Shown: positions 16,469-27,300, counted from the first letter of the stretch. The stretch is 34,546 nucleotides of DNA from Oscillatoria sp. SIO1A7 (GCA_010672965.1 JAAHFN010000071.1:1-34546), one strand, 5' to 3'. The notes: generated from the letters alone by a model not told the origin. Translations and numbers: made by a program.

Positions 16469-17611
16469 CTAATTCCTTCCCATAAATTCATCCCAAAAAG
16501 AGTCGCTATCTCCGGCGGAAGTTAGCGACTCTGCCGATACTATCTGCGAATCTTTTAATAGAAAGATATTTTCTTTCTTGATATGGGTGGCGATTTGTGG
16601 CGAATGGGTACTGACTATAAACTGACAGTTAGGAAAGGTGCCTAATAATCCTGGAATTACCACTTTTTGCCACTGGGGATGCAAATGGAGTTCTATTTCA
16701 TCAATTAAAACAACCCCTTTACCTCGCAGTGCATTTTTCAAACTCGGATTTGCAATTGCCAGTCTCCTAGCAATATCGGCAACTAACATCAATAACATTT
16801 GTTCGCCATCGGAGAGATAGTCTATGGTTATGTCTCGATGGTCTTTTGTAATGGTCAATGACGGAGGTAGAGAGCGCCGCCGGAAAAAGTTTCGGTTCAT
16901 TCCCGAACGAACTATTTGCAAATTAGATAACTTACAGTCTAAAAATTCCGAGCCAAAAAAGGTTTGGATTGCTTTTCTGACAATATCTAAATTGGGATTG
17001 ATATAATTCCGATCTTTTCGGAGCTGGATTTCATTTTCATAGTCTTCTTCTTCTCTAAACCAATCGAAGAAATCTTGAAAGTTATGAATCTCTGTAGAAA
17101 ATGAATTTTCATAAGCGTTAAATTGATGGTTGATTCCAAAAGCAGTCATCCTGCCGCTCAAGGGCACAGAGGTATTCAAGAGCATTTTCTTGGTCTGGTA
17201 ATAGACCATGATTGGCAAGTTTAGCTTGGAATTTTGGGCTAATTTTTCTTCAATAATTTTTACATAGACGTTCATGTCCTTATAATTGCTTTTCTTTTCT
17301 TTGCCCTGACTCTTGACGATTGTCCAAGCTAAGATATCTTCGTAGCAATCGGTTTTGACTTTTATTGTATTTATCGTTTCTTCGGCATCAAAATTAATAT
17401 CATTTTCCTTTAATACAAAGTCAGACGATCGCGCATTTGCATCCGCTAGCTTATTTTGCAGTACGGAGAAAAGCATAGCCAGACAATCTAATATAGATGA
17501 CTTGCCAGACCCATTGACTCCCATCAATATGGCTAAATTATGCGGGGTAAACTTTATGTTTATTTCCTTGAAGCTTCTAAAATTTTGGATGTTTAACTCT
17601 TCAACGTGCAT
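16469..17611 (-). CDS. Solo AAA/ABC-type ATPase (COG3950-like)
   Basis: All ATPase motifs are present in 380 residues: Walker A GVNGSGKS (31-38), ABC-type signature LSDGEQ (266-271), Walker B VVLIDEIE (300-307) followed by LHLHPQWQ, and the STHS switch His (336). The N-terminal NFRSFKEINIKF is typical of RecF/OLD-type ATPases. The insert between Walker A and the signature (about 60-255) is helical and lacks a TOPRIM or nuclease motif. Such proteins occur in antiphage and DNA-repair modules, usually with an effector gene next door. Here neither neighbour is an effector, so the function is open. No signal peptide; cytosolic. Confidence 0.85.
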   Translation of the reverse strand: MHVEELNIQNFRSFKEINIKFTPHNLAILMGVNGSGKSSILDCLAMLFSVLQNKLADANARSSDFVLKENDINFDAEETINTIKVKTDCYEDILAWTIVKSQGKEKKSNYKDMNVYVKIIEEKLAQNSKLNLPIMVYYQTKKMLLNTSVPLSGRMTAFGINHQFNAYENSFSTEIHNFQDFFDWFREEEDYENEIQLRKDRNYINPNLDIVRKAIQTFFGSEFLDCKLSNLQIVRSGMNRNFFRRRSLPPSLTITKDHRDITIDYLSDGEQMLLMLVADIARRLAIANPSLKNALRGKGVVLIDEIELHLHPQWQKVVIPGLLGTFPNCQFIVSTHSPQIATHIKKENIFLLKDSQIVSAESLTSAGDSDSFWDEFMGRN

Positions 17612-17746
17612 GGTTGCAATTTAAAATTTAACAAATAACTGTCAAGCAAGAATTGGGCATGGGGCATAGGGCATGGGGCATGGGGCATGGGGCATTGGTG
17701 ATATAGTGGCTGCGTCGATCTGACTTATTTGATTAAGCAAGCCCTA

Positions 17747-17892
17747 ATATCAAATCCGGTTAATCGCCCTAAAAAAAGCCTTTCCGTAGGACGGGCGTCC
17801 CGCCTGTCCATACCAGGCGCTTCGGACAGGCGGGACGCCCGTCCTACGGGAGACTACAAATTTTTTTGTGGGTATTTTACCGGATTTGATAT
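17747..17892. mobile_element. MITE family A, copy 2 (146 bp)
   Basis: The inverted ends are ATATCAAATCCGGT, and TA brackets both ends. The core is a palindrome with arms GTAGGACGGGCGTCCCGCC and its complement around a 16-nt loop. Copy 3 has the same arms but the loop in the opposite orientation. Confidence 0.88.
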
Positions 17893-18004
17893 AACTAGAG
17901 CGATCGCATCCCATAAAGCTTGGCTATCGTCAGACTCCCTATTGCTGGTATTTTGACAGAGTGAACCTGCAGATGCCAACAAACCTTGACATCCTCAGAT
18001 TAAC

Positions 18005-18215
18005 ATAGGGGGAATTGGGCATTGGGCATTGGGAATTGGGCATCGGGGACTGAGGGCCGGGAGATACGGGGACTTGGGGACATGGGGACATGGGGACATG
18101 GGGACTTGGGGGACATGGGGACATGGGGACTTGGGGACACGGGGACATGGGGACATGGGGACAACACCCAATGCCCAATGCCCAATGCCCTAGGCCCTAT
18201 CCCCTATGCCCCATG
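18005..18215. repeat. GGGACATG array between inverted GGGCATT repeats
   Basis: GGGACATG/GGGACTTG units (about 18063-18162) are flanked by GGGCATTGGGCATT on the left and CCCAATGCCCAATGCCC on the right. They can form a very long stem. With MITE A copy 2 they fill the spacer 17612-18224; no gene is seen. Confidence 0.8.
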
Positions 18216-18224
18216 CCCTAGGGC

Positions 18225-21200
18225 CTATGCCCGTCGCAAGTCTAGGGTCGTGGGGTATTCGTCAGAAAATGGCACTGAAGGAACTTCAATCTTACCGGGG
18301 GTATTGCTTTCGGGAATAAAACGAGCGGCCAGACGGGAGGCGGCTTCGCGTCGATTGACTGGTATGACCGTCCATTCGGGACCGTTTGGGTTTTGGGAGT
18401 GCAACTGGCAACCGCCAAGAGAAAGGTTAGTCCGGGTATCGACAATCTCCAGAACTAGCGGGCTATGGGGAGCGATCGCCGGATGCAAAGATGCTGCGGT
18501 ATTTCTGGCCCGATAGCGGACCCCTGCCACATATTCCCCCTCTACCTCAGTTAATTGCAAAGGTACTGGGTAGCCGTTACAAATTACAATATGCCGTCCC
18601 CGAGTCGCTCCGCTCAGCCGCACCTGAATTCGCTCCATCGAAGAGTCCACATAGCGAGCCGTGCCACCATTGCTAATCTGTTCTCCGAGAACATGCCAAG
18701 GTTCTAGGGCGTGACGCAATTCCAAGGTTATTCCTTCTCGGGTTATCTGCCCGTAGCGCGGAAAGCGGAATTCAAAAAAGGGTCGAAACCACTCGATTTC
18801 AAAGGGATAACCCACCTGCTGCAAAGGAGCGATCGCGCTTTTTAGATCTTGCTCTATATAGTAGGGCAGCATGAAGCGATCGTGGAGAGTCGTGCCCCAG
18901 CGTAGCGGCGGTTTTTCATAAGGCTCCTGCCAAAACCAAGCCACCAATGCTCTTAAGAGCAATCCCAGCAATAAGCTCATTCGAGGATGGGGCGACATGG
19001 CACAACTGCGAAGCTCTAGCAAACCCAATTGGTTGCCGGGATTTTCTACGGGATGTAACTTGTCGATGCAGAAAGCAGTCCGATGAGTATTGCCGCTGGC
19101 GTCAACGAGCAAATTGCGCAGCAGCCGGTCAATTAGCCAAGGCTCTGGATTTTTGTTTTTGTTTAGTTGCGCAAAAGCTATCTCTAATTCATATAAAGTC
19201 TCGTGACGAGCTTCATCGACTCGGGGAGATTGGCTGCTCGGCCCGACAAATTCCCCGGCAAATAAGTAGGACAAACTCGGGTGATGCTGCCAGTAAGTTA
19301 TCAAGCTTTGTAATAAATCCGGTCGCCGGAGCAAAGGACTATCTGTAGGGGTTGCACCGCCAATGGTGATATGAGAACCGCCTCCGGTAGCGATTGTTCG
19401 TCCGTCCAGGGTATATTTTTCCGTTGCCAATTTGCTGCGGCTGGCTTCCTCGTAAAGAGTAGTCATAATTTCAACCAGTTCTGGCCAGTCGATCGCCGGG
19501 TGAATGTTCGCTTCTATTACACCAGGATCGGGAGTTATCTGAAATCCTTGCAAGCGGCGATCGCGCGGGGGAATATATCCTTCAATCCGCACTGGATAGT
19601 CCAGTTCTGCTGCTGTATTTTCAATGCAAGCAATAAGGTCTAGATAAGCTTCGGCCACACCAATGGGCGGAATAAAAATATGCAGTCTGCCCTCTCTGGC
19701 CTCCACGCACAGCGCCACTTTAATGCTATTGGCCGCAACTTCCCTGACGTCATAACTGTTGTCGCCAGAGGCGAGAGAATCCGATTTTTCTAACTGAGGC
19801 TCGGCTTTTAGCTCGGCCATCTTTTTGCGATCGGCAACTTTAGCAAAAATATCCCCCAAAGGTTGCTGGTAGGAGTTTGGATCTGCTTCTTCTTCCCATT
19901 GCAAATCCTCTTCTTTTGCCCAAGCAATCCTGTCTAGAGGCAAGCGGAATCCGGCTGGAGAATCGCCGCCGATTAAAGTTAGCATTTTTTCGCTTACTAT
20001 TTCCTCGGGCAGCTTCCATTGGCAGCTAGTCCAGGGAAAATCGGGATTTTTGTTAGTCCATAATAAAGGCAATATCCAAGCTACGAGCTGCTTATCTTGT
20101 TCGCAAGCCGGTAAGATGCGATCGCGGCTCGTTGCCAGATGACCGATTAATTTTTCTATAAAAATCTCCGCCTCTTTATGGCCGAAACCATAATCTCGGT
20201 TGTCCTCGGCTATTAAATTAGGATTGCGCCAAATAGGGATTTGGTCTTGACGCCAATAACATCCCAATGCCCAGCGGGGCAATGCCTCGCCGGGATACCA
20301 CTTGCCCGTACCGTAATGGAGCAAACCGCTAGGGGCAAAGCGATCGCGCAGTCGCTTGAGAAGTATTCCTGCTATGCGGCGCTTGTCTTTTCCCAATGCC
20401 TCTACGCGCCACTCTGGCGAATAAAAATCATCTATCGAGACAAAAGTTGGCTCCCCACCCATCGTCAGTCTTATCTTACCTGCAGCCAGTCCCTCGTCAA
20501 CTGCCTTGCCCAAAGCGTCAATAGCCGACCATTGTTCCTCGGTATAAGGCTCCAAATAGGAAGGGCTGCCCTCGTTCACTTCAGTTTCCTCATTTCGACC
20601 TGCTATCTCCCCCTTCATATTTATAGTCTTACTTATATTCGTATTTCTAACGCCTTCTTCTAGGCGCGACAAAGTAAAGATAAAATCTAGCTTACTTTGG
20701 CAAGGTTCCGTACTGCCGGAAACTGGTGCCGCTATTTTCGGAGATGCAGCACTGGCCAAGGGAATATGTCCTTCTGTCGTTAAGCTTGCGGAAGTCGGAT
20801 CTAAGCCGACCCAACCGGCTCCGGGTAAATAGACTTCTACCCAAGCGTGCAAATCCACCGTATCTTTTTCTACTCTTGCTTGCTCCTGGGGGGATTCTGG
20901 GTCTAATTCTTCTGGGGATTCTTCTGGCGATTCTTCTGGGGATTCTTCTGCTACTAATTGAATTAAATACCCAGAGACAAAGCGAGCGGCCAGACCCAGA
21001 TGACGGCAAATTTGGATTAACAGCCAGCTCGTATCCCGACAAGAACCTATTTTACTAGCCAGGGTTTCTTCGCAAGACTGAATTCCTTCCTCCCAGCGCG
21101 GGGAATAGGCGATATCTTCGCGCAAGCAGGAGAGCAGATTGGTCAGAAAGTTAGTAGTGTAGGTTGGAGAGCGATCGAGTTTGCCCACCCATTCTTTTAA

Positions 21201-21578
21201 TAACGAACCCGATTCGACTATTTCTAGAAACGGCGCTAGTTCCCGGCCTAGGGTTTGCTCGTAAGTAAAGGGATATTCTGCTGCGTAATTTTCGAGCAAG
21301 AATGCAAACGGGTTAATCGGCTCCATTTCGGCAATTAGCTCGACTTCCACCCTTAGCTCCTCGGTTGGCTTCGGAAAGTTGACGCGGGTCATGTAATTTC
21401 CCGCTACGTCTTGTCCCCAATATATACTGTGTTCCTGGGGATAAAGATTGAGCTGATAACTGTGGATGGGAGTGCGACAATTAGGTGCAGGACGCAAACG
21501 CACGACATGAGGCCCTAATTTAACCGGGCGATCGTACTTGTAGATTGTCCTATGATGCAAAGCTATTTTAATTGCCAT
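18225..21578 (-). CDS. Transglutaminase-like protein fused to DUF2126
   Basis: This protein of 1117 residues has three parts: the bacterial transglutaminase N-terminal domain (1-110, HHRTIYKYDRPVKLGPHVVRL), a transglutaminase-like core with Cys180 (GSCRDTSW), His244 (DLHAWVEV) and Asp260 (GLDPTSA), and a long DUF2126 region (about 350-1090). The last opens with LTMGGEPTFVSIDD and contains HYGTGKWYPGE. The triad is complete, so peptidase or amidase activity is plausible. In other bacteria such fusions occur with alpha-E and ATP-grasp genes in a proposed peptide-synthesis module; here it stands alone. An acidic EESPEESPEE insert (about 211-238) separates Cys from His. No signal peptide. The long low-GC-skewed repeats upstream hide the promoter. 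Confidence 0.88.
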   Translation of the reverse strand: MAIKIALHHRTIYKYDRPVKLGPHVVRLRPAPNCRTPIHSYQLNLYPQEHSIYWGQDVAGNYMTRVNFPKPTEELRVEVELIAEMEPINPFAFLLENYAAEYPFTYEQTLGRELAPFLEIVESGSLLKEWVGKLDRSPTYTTNFLTNLLSCLREDIAYSPRWEEGIQSCEETLASKIGSCRDTSWLLIQICRHLGLAARFVSGYLIQLVAEESPEESPEESPEELDPESPQEQARVEKDTVDLHAWVEVYLPGAGWVGLDPTSASLTTEGHIPLASAASPKIAAPVSGSTEPCQSKLDFIFTLSRLEEGVRNTNISKTINMKGEIAGRNEETEVNEGSPSYLEPYTEEQWSAIDALGKAVDEGLAAGKIRLTMGGEPTFVSIDDFYSPEWRVEALGKDKRRIAGILLKRLRDRFAPSGLLHYGTGKWYPGEALPRWALGCYWRQDQIPIWRNPNLIAEDNRDYGFGHKEAEIFIEKLIGHLATSRDRILPACEQDKQLVAWILPLLWTNKNPDFPWTSCQWKLPEEIVSEKMLTLIGGDSPAGFRLPLDRIAWAKEEDLQWEEEADPNSYQQPLGDIFAKVADRKKMAELKAEPQLEKSDSLASGDNSYDVREVAANSIKVALCVEAREGRLHIFIPPIGVAEAYLDLIACIENTAAELDYPVRIEGYIPPRDRRLQGFQITPDPGVIEANIHPAIDWPELVEIMTTLYEEASRSKLATEKYTLDGRTIATGGGSHITIGGATPTDSPLLRRPDLLQSLITYWQHHPSLSYLFAGEFVGPSSQSPRVDEARHETLYELEIAFAQLNKNKNPEPWLIDRLLRNLLVDASGNTHRTAFCIDKLHPVENPGNQLGLLELRSCAMSPHPRMSLLLGLLLRALVAWFWQEPYEKPPLRWGTTLHDRFMLPYYIEQDLKSAIAPLQQVGYPFEIEWFRPFFEFRFPRYGQITREGITLELRHALEPWHVLGEQISNGGTARYVDSSMERIQVRLSGATRGRHIVICNGYPVPLQLTEVEGEYVAGVRYRARNTAASLHPAIAPHSPLVLEIVDTRTNLSLGGCQLHSQNPNGPEWTVIPVNRREAASRLAARFIPESNTPGKIEVPSVPFSDEYPTTLDLRRA

Positions 21579-22040
<462 letters not shown>

Positions 22041-22634
22041 CTAATTTAATTGGTAGCCGCAATTGGAGCAAAAGCTATCGCTCGGTTGCACGGGAGAGCC
22101 GCATTTAGGACAGAAATTTCTACCGCCTTGTTGCTGCCCGGATCCCATTGGCGTTCCCATATTCATCTGCATGTTTCCCATACGCATTTGCATCGGATTC
22201 ATACTCATTTCCATATCACCCATTTTCATGGGTTTCATCGGCTGCATCGGCTGCATCGGCTGCATCGGCTGCATCGGCTGCATCGGCTGCATCGGTTGCA
22301 TCGGTTGCATTGGTTGCTGACCGGGTATGGAACTCGATGTCTGCTGTACCTGTATGGTCTCGGCACTATTTGCGGAGGGGCGGCTGCTCGTTACGCTGGC
22401 ACTATTACCTTGGATTTGGATAAAGTGCTGACCCGTTTCCGACTCGATCTGCACAGTACAGCCATTTCCAGTTCGGAATACGGTCGGTTGAGCGGTCCAG
22501 CGCCCCGTGGAAAAGCTGCTACTACTTTGTTGCTGCTGGCCTGGGCCGCTAGTGACGATCGCGATCGTGGTCTGCGTTCCATTATTGTCTAGATAAACTT
22601 GCTGGCCAGTTTCCAGGCTGAATGTATAAGCCAT
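22041..22634 (-). CDS. Met-rich zinc-ribbon protein
   Basis: The 197-residue protein has three parts. Residues 1-75 form a small beta-rich domain (YTFSLETGQQVYLDNNG, then a second TGQHFIQI strand). Residues 107-133 are nine exact Gln-Pro-Met triplets, followed by a Met-rich stretch (KPMKMGDMEMSMNPMQMRMG...) to about 160. The C-terminus is a zinc ribbon with C175-x2-C178 and C189-x2-C192 (FCPKCGSP, FCSNCGYQL). No signal peptide is present. The zinc ribbon suggests a protein- or nucleic-acid-binding role, and the Met stretch could bind Cu(I) or simply be a flexible linker; neither is shown. GAGG lies about 11 nt before the ATG. Confidence 0.8.
   Translation of the reverse strand: MAYTFSLETGQQVYLDNNGTQTTIAIVTSGPGQQQQSSSSFSTGRWTAQPTVFRTGNGCTVQIESETGQHFIQIQGNSASVTSSRPSANSAETIQVQQTSSSIPGQQPMQPMQPMQPMQPMQPMQPMQPMQPMKPMKMGDMEMSMNPMQMRMGNMQMNMGTPMGSGQQQGGRNFCPKCGSPVQPSDSFCSNCGYQLN
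22236..22316 (-). repeat. Nine tandem 9-bp units encoding Gln-Pro-Met
   Basis: The unit is CATCGGCTG on the plus strand, repeated nine times, with small T-for-C changes in the last three. In-frame gain or loss by slippage would change linker length without breaking the gene. Confidence 0.95.
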
Positions 22635-22777
22635 AATAATAAAACCTCAAGGCAAATCAACTTTTAAAGGACTAAGGCTAGGACAACATCTTGGGGCAAG
22701 GGAGAGGGCGAATGCCATGTGTCCTCTTGGACAGGCGGAGCCTAAGCCCCTACGAACAAGAACGTCCGTTCGCCGTC

Positions 22778-22806
22778 TTGGTAGTGCAATAAGAGGATAT
22801 TATAAT
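22778..22806 (+). promoter_or_regulatory. Probable promoter of the ParA-type gene
   Basis: TTGGTA (22778-22783) and a perfect TATAAT (22801-22806) with a 17-nt spacer lie 27 nt before the GTG start. Confidence 0.6.
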
Positions 22807-22832
22807 ATATAAGTATTTAGGGGTGGGCGATC

Positions 22833-23914
22833 GTGGAAGATACTCAATTGCAAAGTCTTCTCAATGACTTGGAATCGAATGCTACTATTATTGCCTTTTT
22901 CAATCATAAGGGAGACGTTGGCAAAACTTCCTTGGTCTATCACTTAGCATGGATGTACGCAGATATGGGGTATCGGGTAGTTGCTGCAGATCTAGATCCC
23001 CAAGCTAATCTAACTTCGGCTTTTCTGGAAGACGATCGCTTGGAAGAAGTTTGGTTGCAAAAAGATTATCGTACTATTTATCGGTGCGTGCTGCCTCTGA
23101 TTAGAGATATCGGCGATATTGCTGACGAGCCGACCTTAGAACATATTGACGACCCATCCTTATATAGTTATCTAGCACTTCTGGCCGGCGATCTATATCT
23201 GTCAAGTTTTGAAGACCAGCTCTCGGAAGTCTGGCCAAAATGTATGGATGGGGACGAGCGTGCTTTTCTGATTACCTCTGCGTTCTGGAGAATTATGCAG
23301 AAAACAGCTACTATCCACCAAGCCGATTGCAGAAAACAGCTACTATCCACCAAGCCGATGTTATTTTAATGGACTTAGGACCAAACTTAGGATCAATTAA
23401 CCGTGCCGCGTTAATTGCAGCAGACTATGTAATAGTTCCTCTAATGACAGATTTACTTTCTTTGCAAAGCTTGCGGAGCGTAGGTTCGACTTTACGACGC
23501 TGGCGAAAAGACTGGCAAGAAAGATTGGCGACAAAACCGGCGCTAGATTTCCCACTGCCTCAAGGTCGGATGCAACCTATTGGTTATGTCTGCTTGCATC
23601 ATTTACTGAAACTCAATCGCCCGGTGAAAGCATTCGATCGCTGGATTGCCCGCATTCCCAAGGTTTACAGAGATGAAGTATTGAAGGAACCGGGAGATGG
23701 CGAAATTTCTATGGCAGACGATCCTCATTGTCTGGCTTTGCTAAAGAATTACCAAAGTTTAATGCCTATGGCGCAGGAAGCTCGCAAGCCGATGTTTTTT
23801 TTGAAACCTGCGGATGGAGCGATCGGGGCTCATAGTTCTGCAGCCAAAGGGGTCTATAAAGACTTTAAAGCCTTAGCTCGGAAAATTGCCGACAAGACAA
23901 AACTAAGAATATAA
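22833..23914 (+). pseudogene. ParA-family ATPase, frameshifted by a 32-bp tandem duplication
   Basis: The 5' part (GTG 22833 to 23369) reads as a ParA/MinD-like ATPase: NHKGDVGKTSLVYHLAW near residues 24-40 and the AADLDPQANLTSAF segment. The frame breaks at a perfect 32-bp tandem repeat (23296-23327 and 23328-23359). Removing one copy joins RIMQKTATIHQAD to VILMDLGPNLGSINRAAL and gives a continuous protein of about 349 residues ending at 23914, with the usual IVPLMTDLLSLQSL region. Walker A reads KGDVGKTS: the second Gly of the normal KGGVGKT is Asp28. This could be a second lesion or a natural variant. No parB gene is adjacent. The shift may be real, reversible by slippage, or an assembly error. 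Confidence 0.85.
23296..23359 (+). repeat. Perfect 32-bp tandem duplication inside the ParA-type gene
   Basis: Two exact 32-bp copies start TGCAGAAAACAGC and end AAGCCGAT. The unit length is not a multiple of three, so one extra copy shifts the frame. Confidence 0.98.
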
Positions 23915-23924
23915 GAATAGGGAA

Positions 23925-24120
23925 GGGAATTGGGCATTGGGCATTGGGCATTGGGCATTGGGAGTGTGGGAAGGGTGGGAGGAATGGGAGAAGTCCGTAG
24001 GCGTAGCCGCCCCGAAGGGCTTGGCTCCCTACTCTCCCCACATTCCCCACGTTCCCCACACTCCCCACACTCCCCACACTCCCCACACTCCCCCCAGGTC
24101 CCGAAGCCAGCGATCGCCTG
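23925..24120. repeat. GGGCATT and CACACTCCC microrepeats
   Basis: GGGCATT units (about 23930-23960), a GTGGGAAGGGTGGG stretch, and CACACTCCC units (about 24040-24095) fill the spacer to the exoprotein gene (23915-24367). Around 24120-24194 a short reading ends KKLVEKALDTVKIR, too weak to call a gene. Confidence 0.75.
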
Positions 24121-24367
24121 CCAGCCGCATAAAACCAGATTTCAAATATAAAAAGCTAGTAGAGAAAGCACTAGATACCGTGAAGATTCGGTAAAAAATC
24201 ATCGTTACTTCCAGTTCGGGAAACCTCTAAGCAAAAAGTGAGGTTACAAAGGAAATAAGTAAATTTCGAGAATTTCCCAGATATCTTCAGATTTACAGAG
24301 GTCCCTATAGGTTTCTTGCTTTACCGAGTTTGGGGTCTGTCGTGGGTTGCGTTGAAGGGTATAGCCG

Positions 24368-27300
24368 ATGAAATTGAACAATAGTAGAGAAAGCATCCCA
24401 GAGACTCCAGCAAGACTGGGGATATTGAGGGAACGCAAGGGGCGCTTTTCTACAGTCAGAAAATTAGCTCGTTTCATTCCTAGCCTATTGGTTTGGGCAG
24501 GAACCAGCTTGGGAGATTTCAATCCAGTATTGGCTCAAATCTCTCCAGCCAGTGACGGTACTGGAACTACTGTTACCCCTAACGGCCAGAGGTTTGATAT
24601 TGAGGGGGGACAGCTATCCTCGGATGGAGCAAATCTGTTTCACTCGTTCGAGCAATTGAACCTGGAGGCGGGTCAAATCGCCAATTTCCTCTCCAATCCA
24701 GCAATCCAAAATATTTTAGGTCGGGTGACGGGGGGGGATGCGTCTGTTATCAACGGCTTGCTGCAAATTACCGGGGGCAATTCCAATCTATTGTTAATGA
24801 ATCCGGCAGGAATTATTTTTGGCCCGAATGCCCGGCTCGACGTTCCGGGGAGCTTTTTGGCCACCACCGCTACGGGGATTGGTCTTGAGGATAGCACCTT
24901 GCACTGGTTTGCAGCCACGGGTAGTAACAATTACTCGGCGCTGGTGGGAACTCCTAGCGCTTTTGATTTTGCCAGTGCAACCGGGACAATTCTCAATTCT
25001 GGCGAGTTGGCAGTAAGCTCGGGACAGAATTTAAGCTTGCTGGGCGGTACGGTAGTTAATGAAGGGAATTTGTCTGCCCCGGGCGGGCGGATTACAATCT
25101 TCGGTGTTGGTCAGAAAAATATACTGCGCATCTCGCAACCCGGTCATCTTCTTAGCTTGCAAGTATCCTCTAGTTCTCCGATTGAGATTTCGCCTCAAAC
25201 TCTGCCTCAATTGCTGACTGGCGGCAGCATTAGCCATGCTACTAATTTAGAAATAAACAGCGCTGGAAATGTAGAGCTAAAGGGTTCGGGAATAGAGATT
25301 AACCAGGGAGATGTGGCGATCGCTGCTTCTTCTATAGATGCAGGCAGGGCTATAGTGCGTACTTTGCATAACATCTCTATCCTAGGCAGCCGTTTGGAGA
25401 CCGACGGCAATCTAACTCTGGGAGCTAGGAATGCTGTAAGGCTTTGGGAAAAAGCCAATGAGCCATTGGTAGCGATCGCTGGCGGCAATCTGGAAATCAA
25501 AGGCCATACGGACATTGATATCTTTGCCGTGCAACATCCGTCTAGCCTGCTGGAAGCTGGTGGCGACATGACTTTAATTAGCGACGGACTGATAGTGGCA
25601 GATGCGCGCTTTAGTACGACGGGCAATTTCTCGGTTCGTACTCTTGCAAATAGCTCTGCCGATCTAGAGACTTTCCTTGACTCTAGCATTAGCTCCGACG
25701 GCGACATTACTTTTGGTAACTACAGCGGTTCGGCTCTGAGCGCGACTGCACTTGGGGCGATAGAAATCGGAGATGTTGAGATTAATACTAGCAGTTCTTC
25801 TCTGAATACTTTAGAACTGGAAGCAGCAAGTATTTTTATAGGCAATGCCAATATTGCTTTTTCGGGAAAAGCAGTCAGCTTGTCGGCAAGCGGCAATATT
25901 GAAACCGGAGATATTACCTCCAATGGTACTTCGATTAAACTCAATAGCAGCATGGGGATGTTAACGACGGGTATCCTCGATGCTTCTGAGCCGGTTGCTG
26001 GGGGAGGGATAGAACTCCGCGCCACTGAAATTGGCACCGGAGATCTTATTACTAATGACAATACGATTGTCATTGACGGATCTTATGTTATTAAGAATGA
26101 TGTTTGGATCGATACGGACAGCGGTTCGGGAAATATTGCGATCGCCCATACAGTTGATGGCGATGCCGCATTGTCTCTGAACGCAGGCAGCGGAGATGTA
26201 AAACTTGATGGTGCAATCGGCGGAACAACCCCTTTGCAGGAGTTGGAAATTGTAGCTGGCAATGTGGAAGTAGCTTCAACAATAAGCGTGGCAGAGCCTT
26301 ATGGCAACGGCGTATATATAGAAGGGAGCGGCACGGTTACTCTACAAGATGACATAACTACTAATGGCAGTCCGGCGGAAATCTTGGCTGGAGCAGAATT
26401 GCTGGCGCGAGGAATCGACACCAGTGGCGAGGAATTTGGAGGCAGCATTTTTCTCCATAGCTACTCTAACCTGACAACTGACTATCTCAATTCATCGGCA
26501 ACCAACCCAGTAGCTAGTCAGTTTATCCCCGGGGTGGAAACTGCCGGCAATATTGACCTGACGAGCAATACAGGCAATATTATCACCGGAGATGTGAATG
26601 CTTCAGTTTATGGAGATGGCAATGGGGGCTATCTCTTTTTTACCGCCGATCGCAGTATTACTACCGGAAATCTGAATACTTCTGCGATGGGAGTTATGGG
26701 CGATGGGGGGGATATTGATTTCTTAGCTGGAGAAAATATTGCGATTGGCGACGTTAATGCGATCGCTTCTTCCGGCAATGATGGAGCAATCTTTTTGACA
26801 GCGACCGACACCGTTACTGCGGGCAATCTTCCTACAGATGCTGTTATTACTGGCGACTTTTCCAGCAACAATAGCTCCGAGTCCAATTCCGAAGAACCAA
26901 CTAGCTCCGAGTCCAGCTCCGAATCCAACTCCGAAGAACCAACTAGCTCCGAATCCAATTCCGAAGAACCAACTAGCTCCGAATCCAGCTCCGAGTCCAA
27001 TTCCGAAGAACCAACTAGCTCCGAGTCCAACTCCGAAGAACCAACTAGCTCCGAGTCCAGCTCCGAGTCCAGCTCCGAAGAACCGACTAGCTCCGAGTCC
27101 AGCTCCGAGTCCAGCTCCGAAGAACCGACTAGCTCCGAAGAACCGACTAGCTCCGAGTCCAGCTCCGAGTCCAGCTCCGAGTCTAGCTCCGAAGAACCGA
27201 CTAGCTCCGAGTCCAGCTCCGAGGAAGAAACCGCAGCATTACTAACTGTCGCCGAGACTGTCCCCGAAGAGAAGATTCAGGAGGATGTAGAAAATCTGTC

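Noticed and set aside
22050-22592. Plus-strand His/Leu-rich open frame of 180 codons
   Set aside because: Antisense of the Met-rich zinc-ribbon gene; the HRL repeats are only the complement of the Gln-Pro-Met codons.
24120-24194. Short reading ending KKLVEKALDTVKIR
   Set aside because: Upstream part of the frame is made of microrepeats and there is no independent start; it might be a remnant but cannot be supported.
26838-27245. Plus-strand Pro/Ala-rich frame of 135 codons
   Set aside because: Alternate frame of the Ser/Glu-coding minisatellite within the exoprotein gene.
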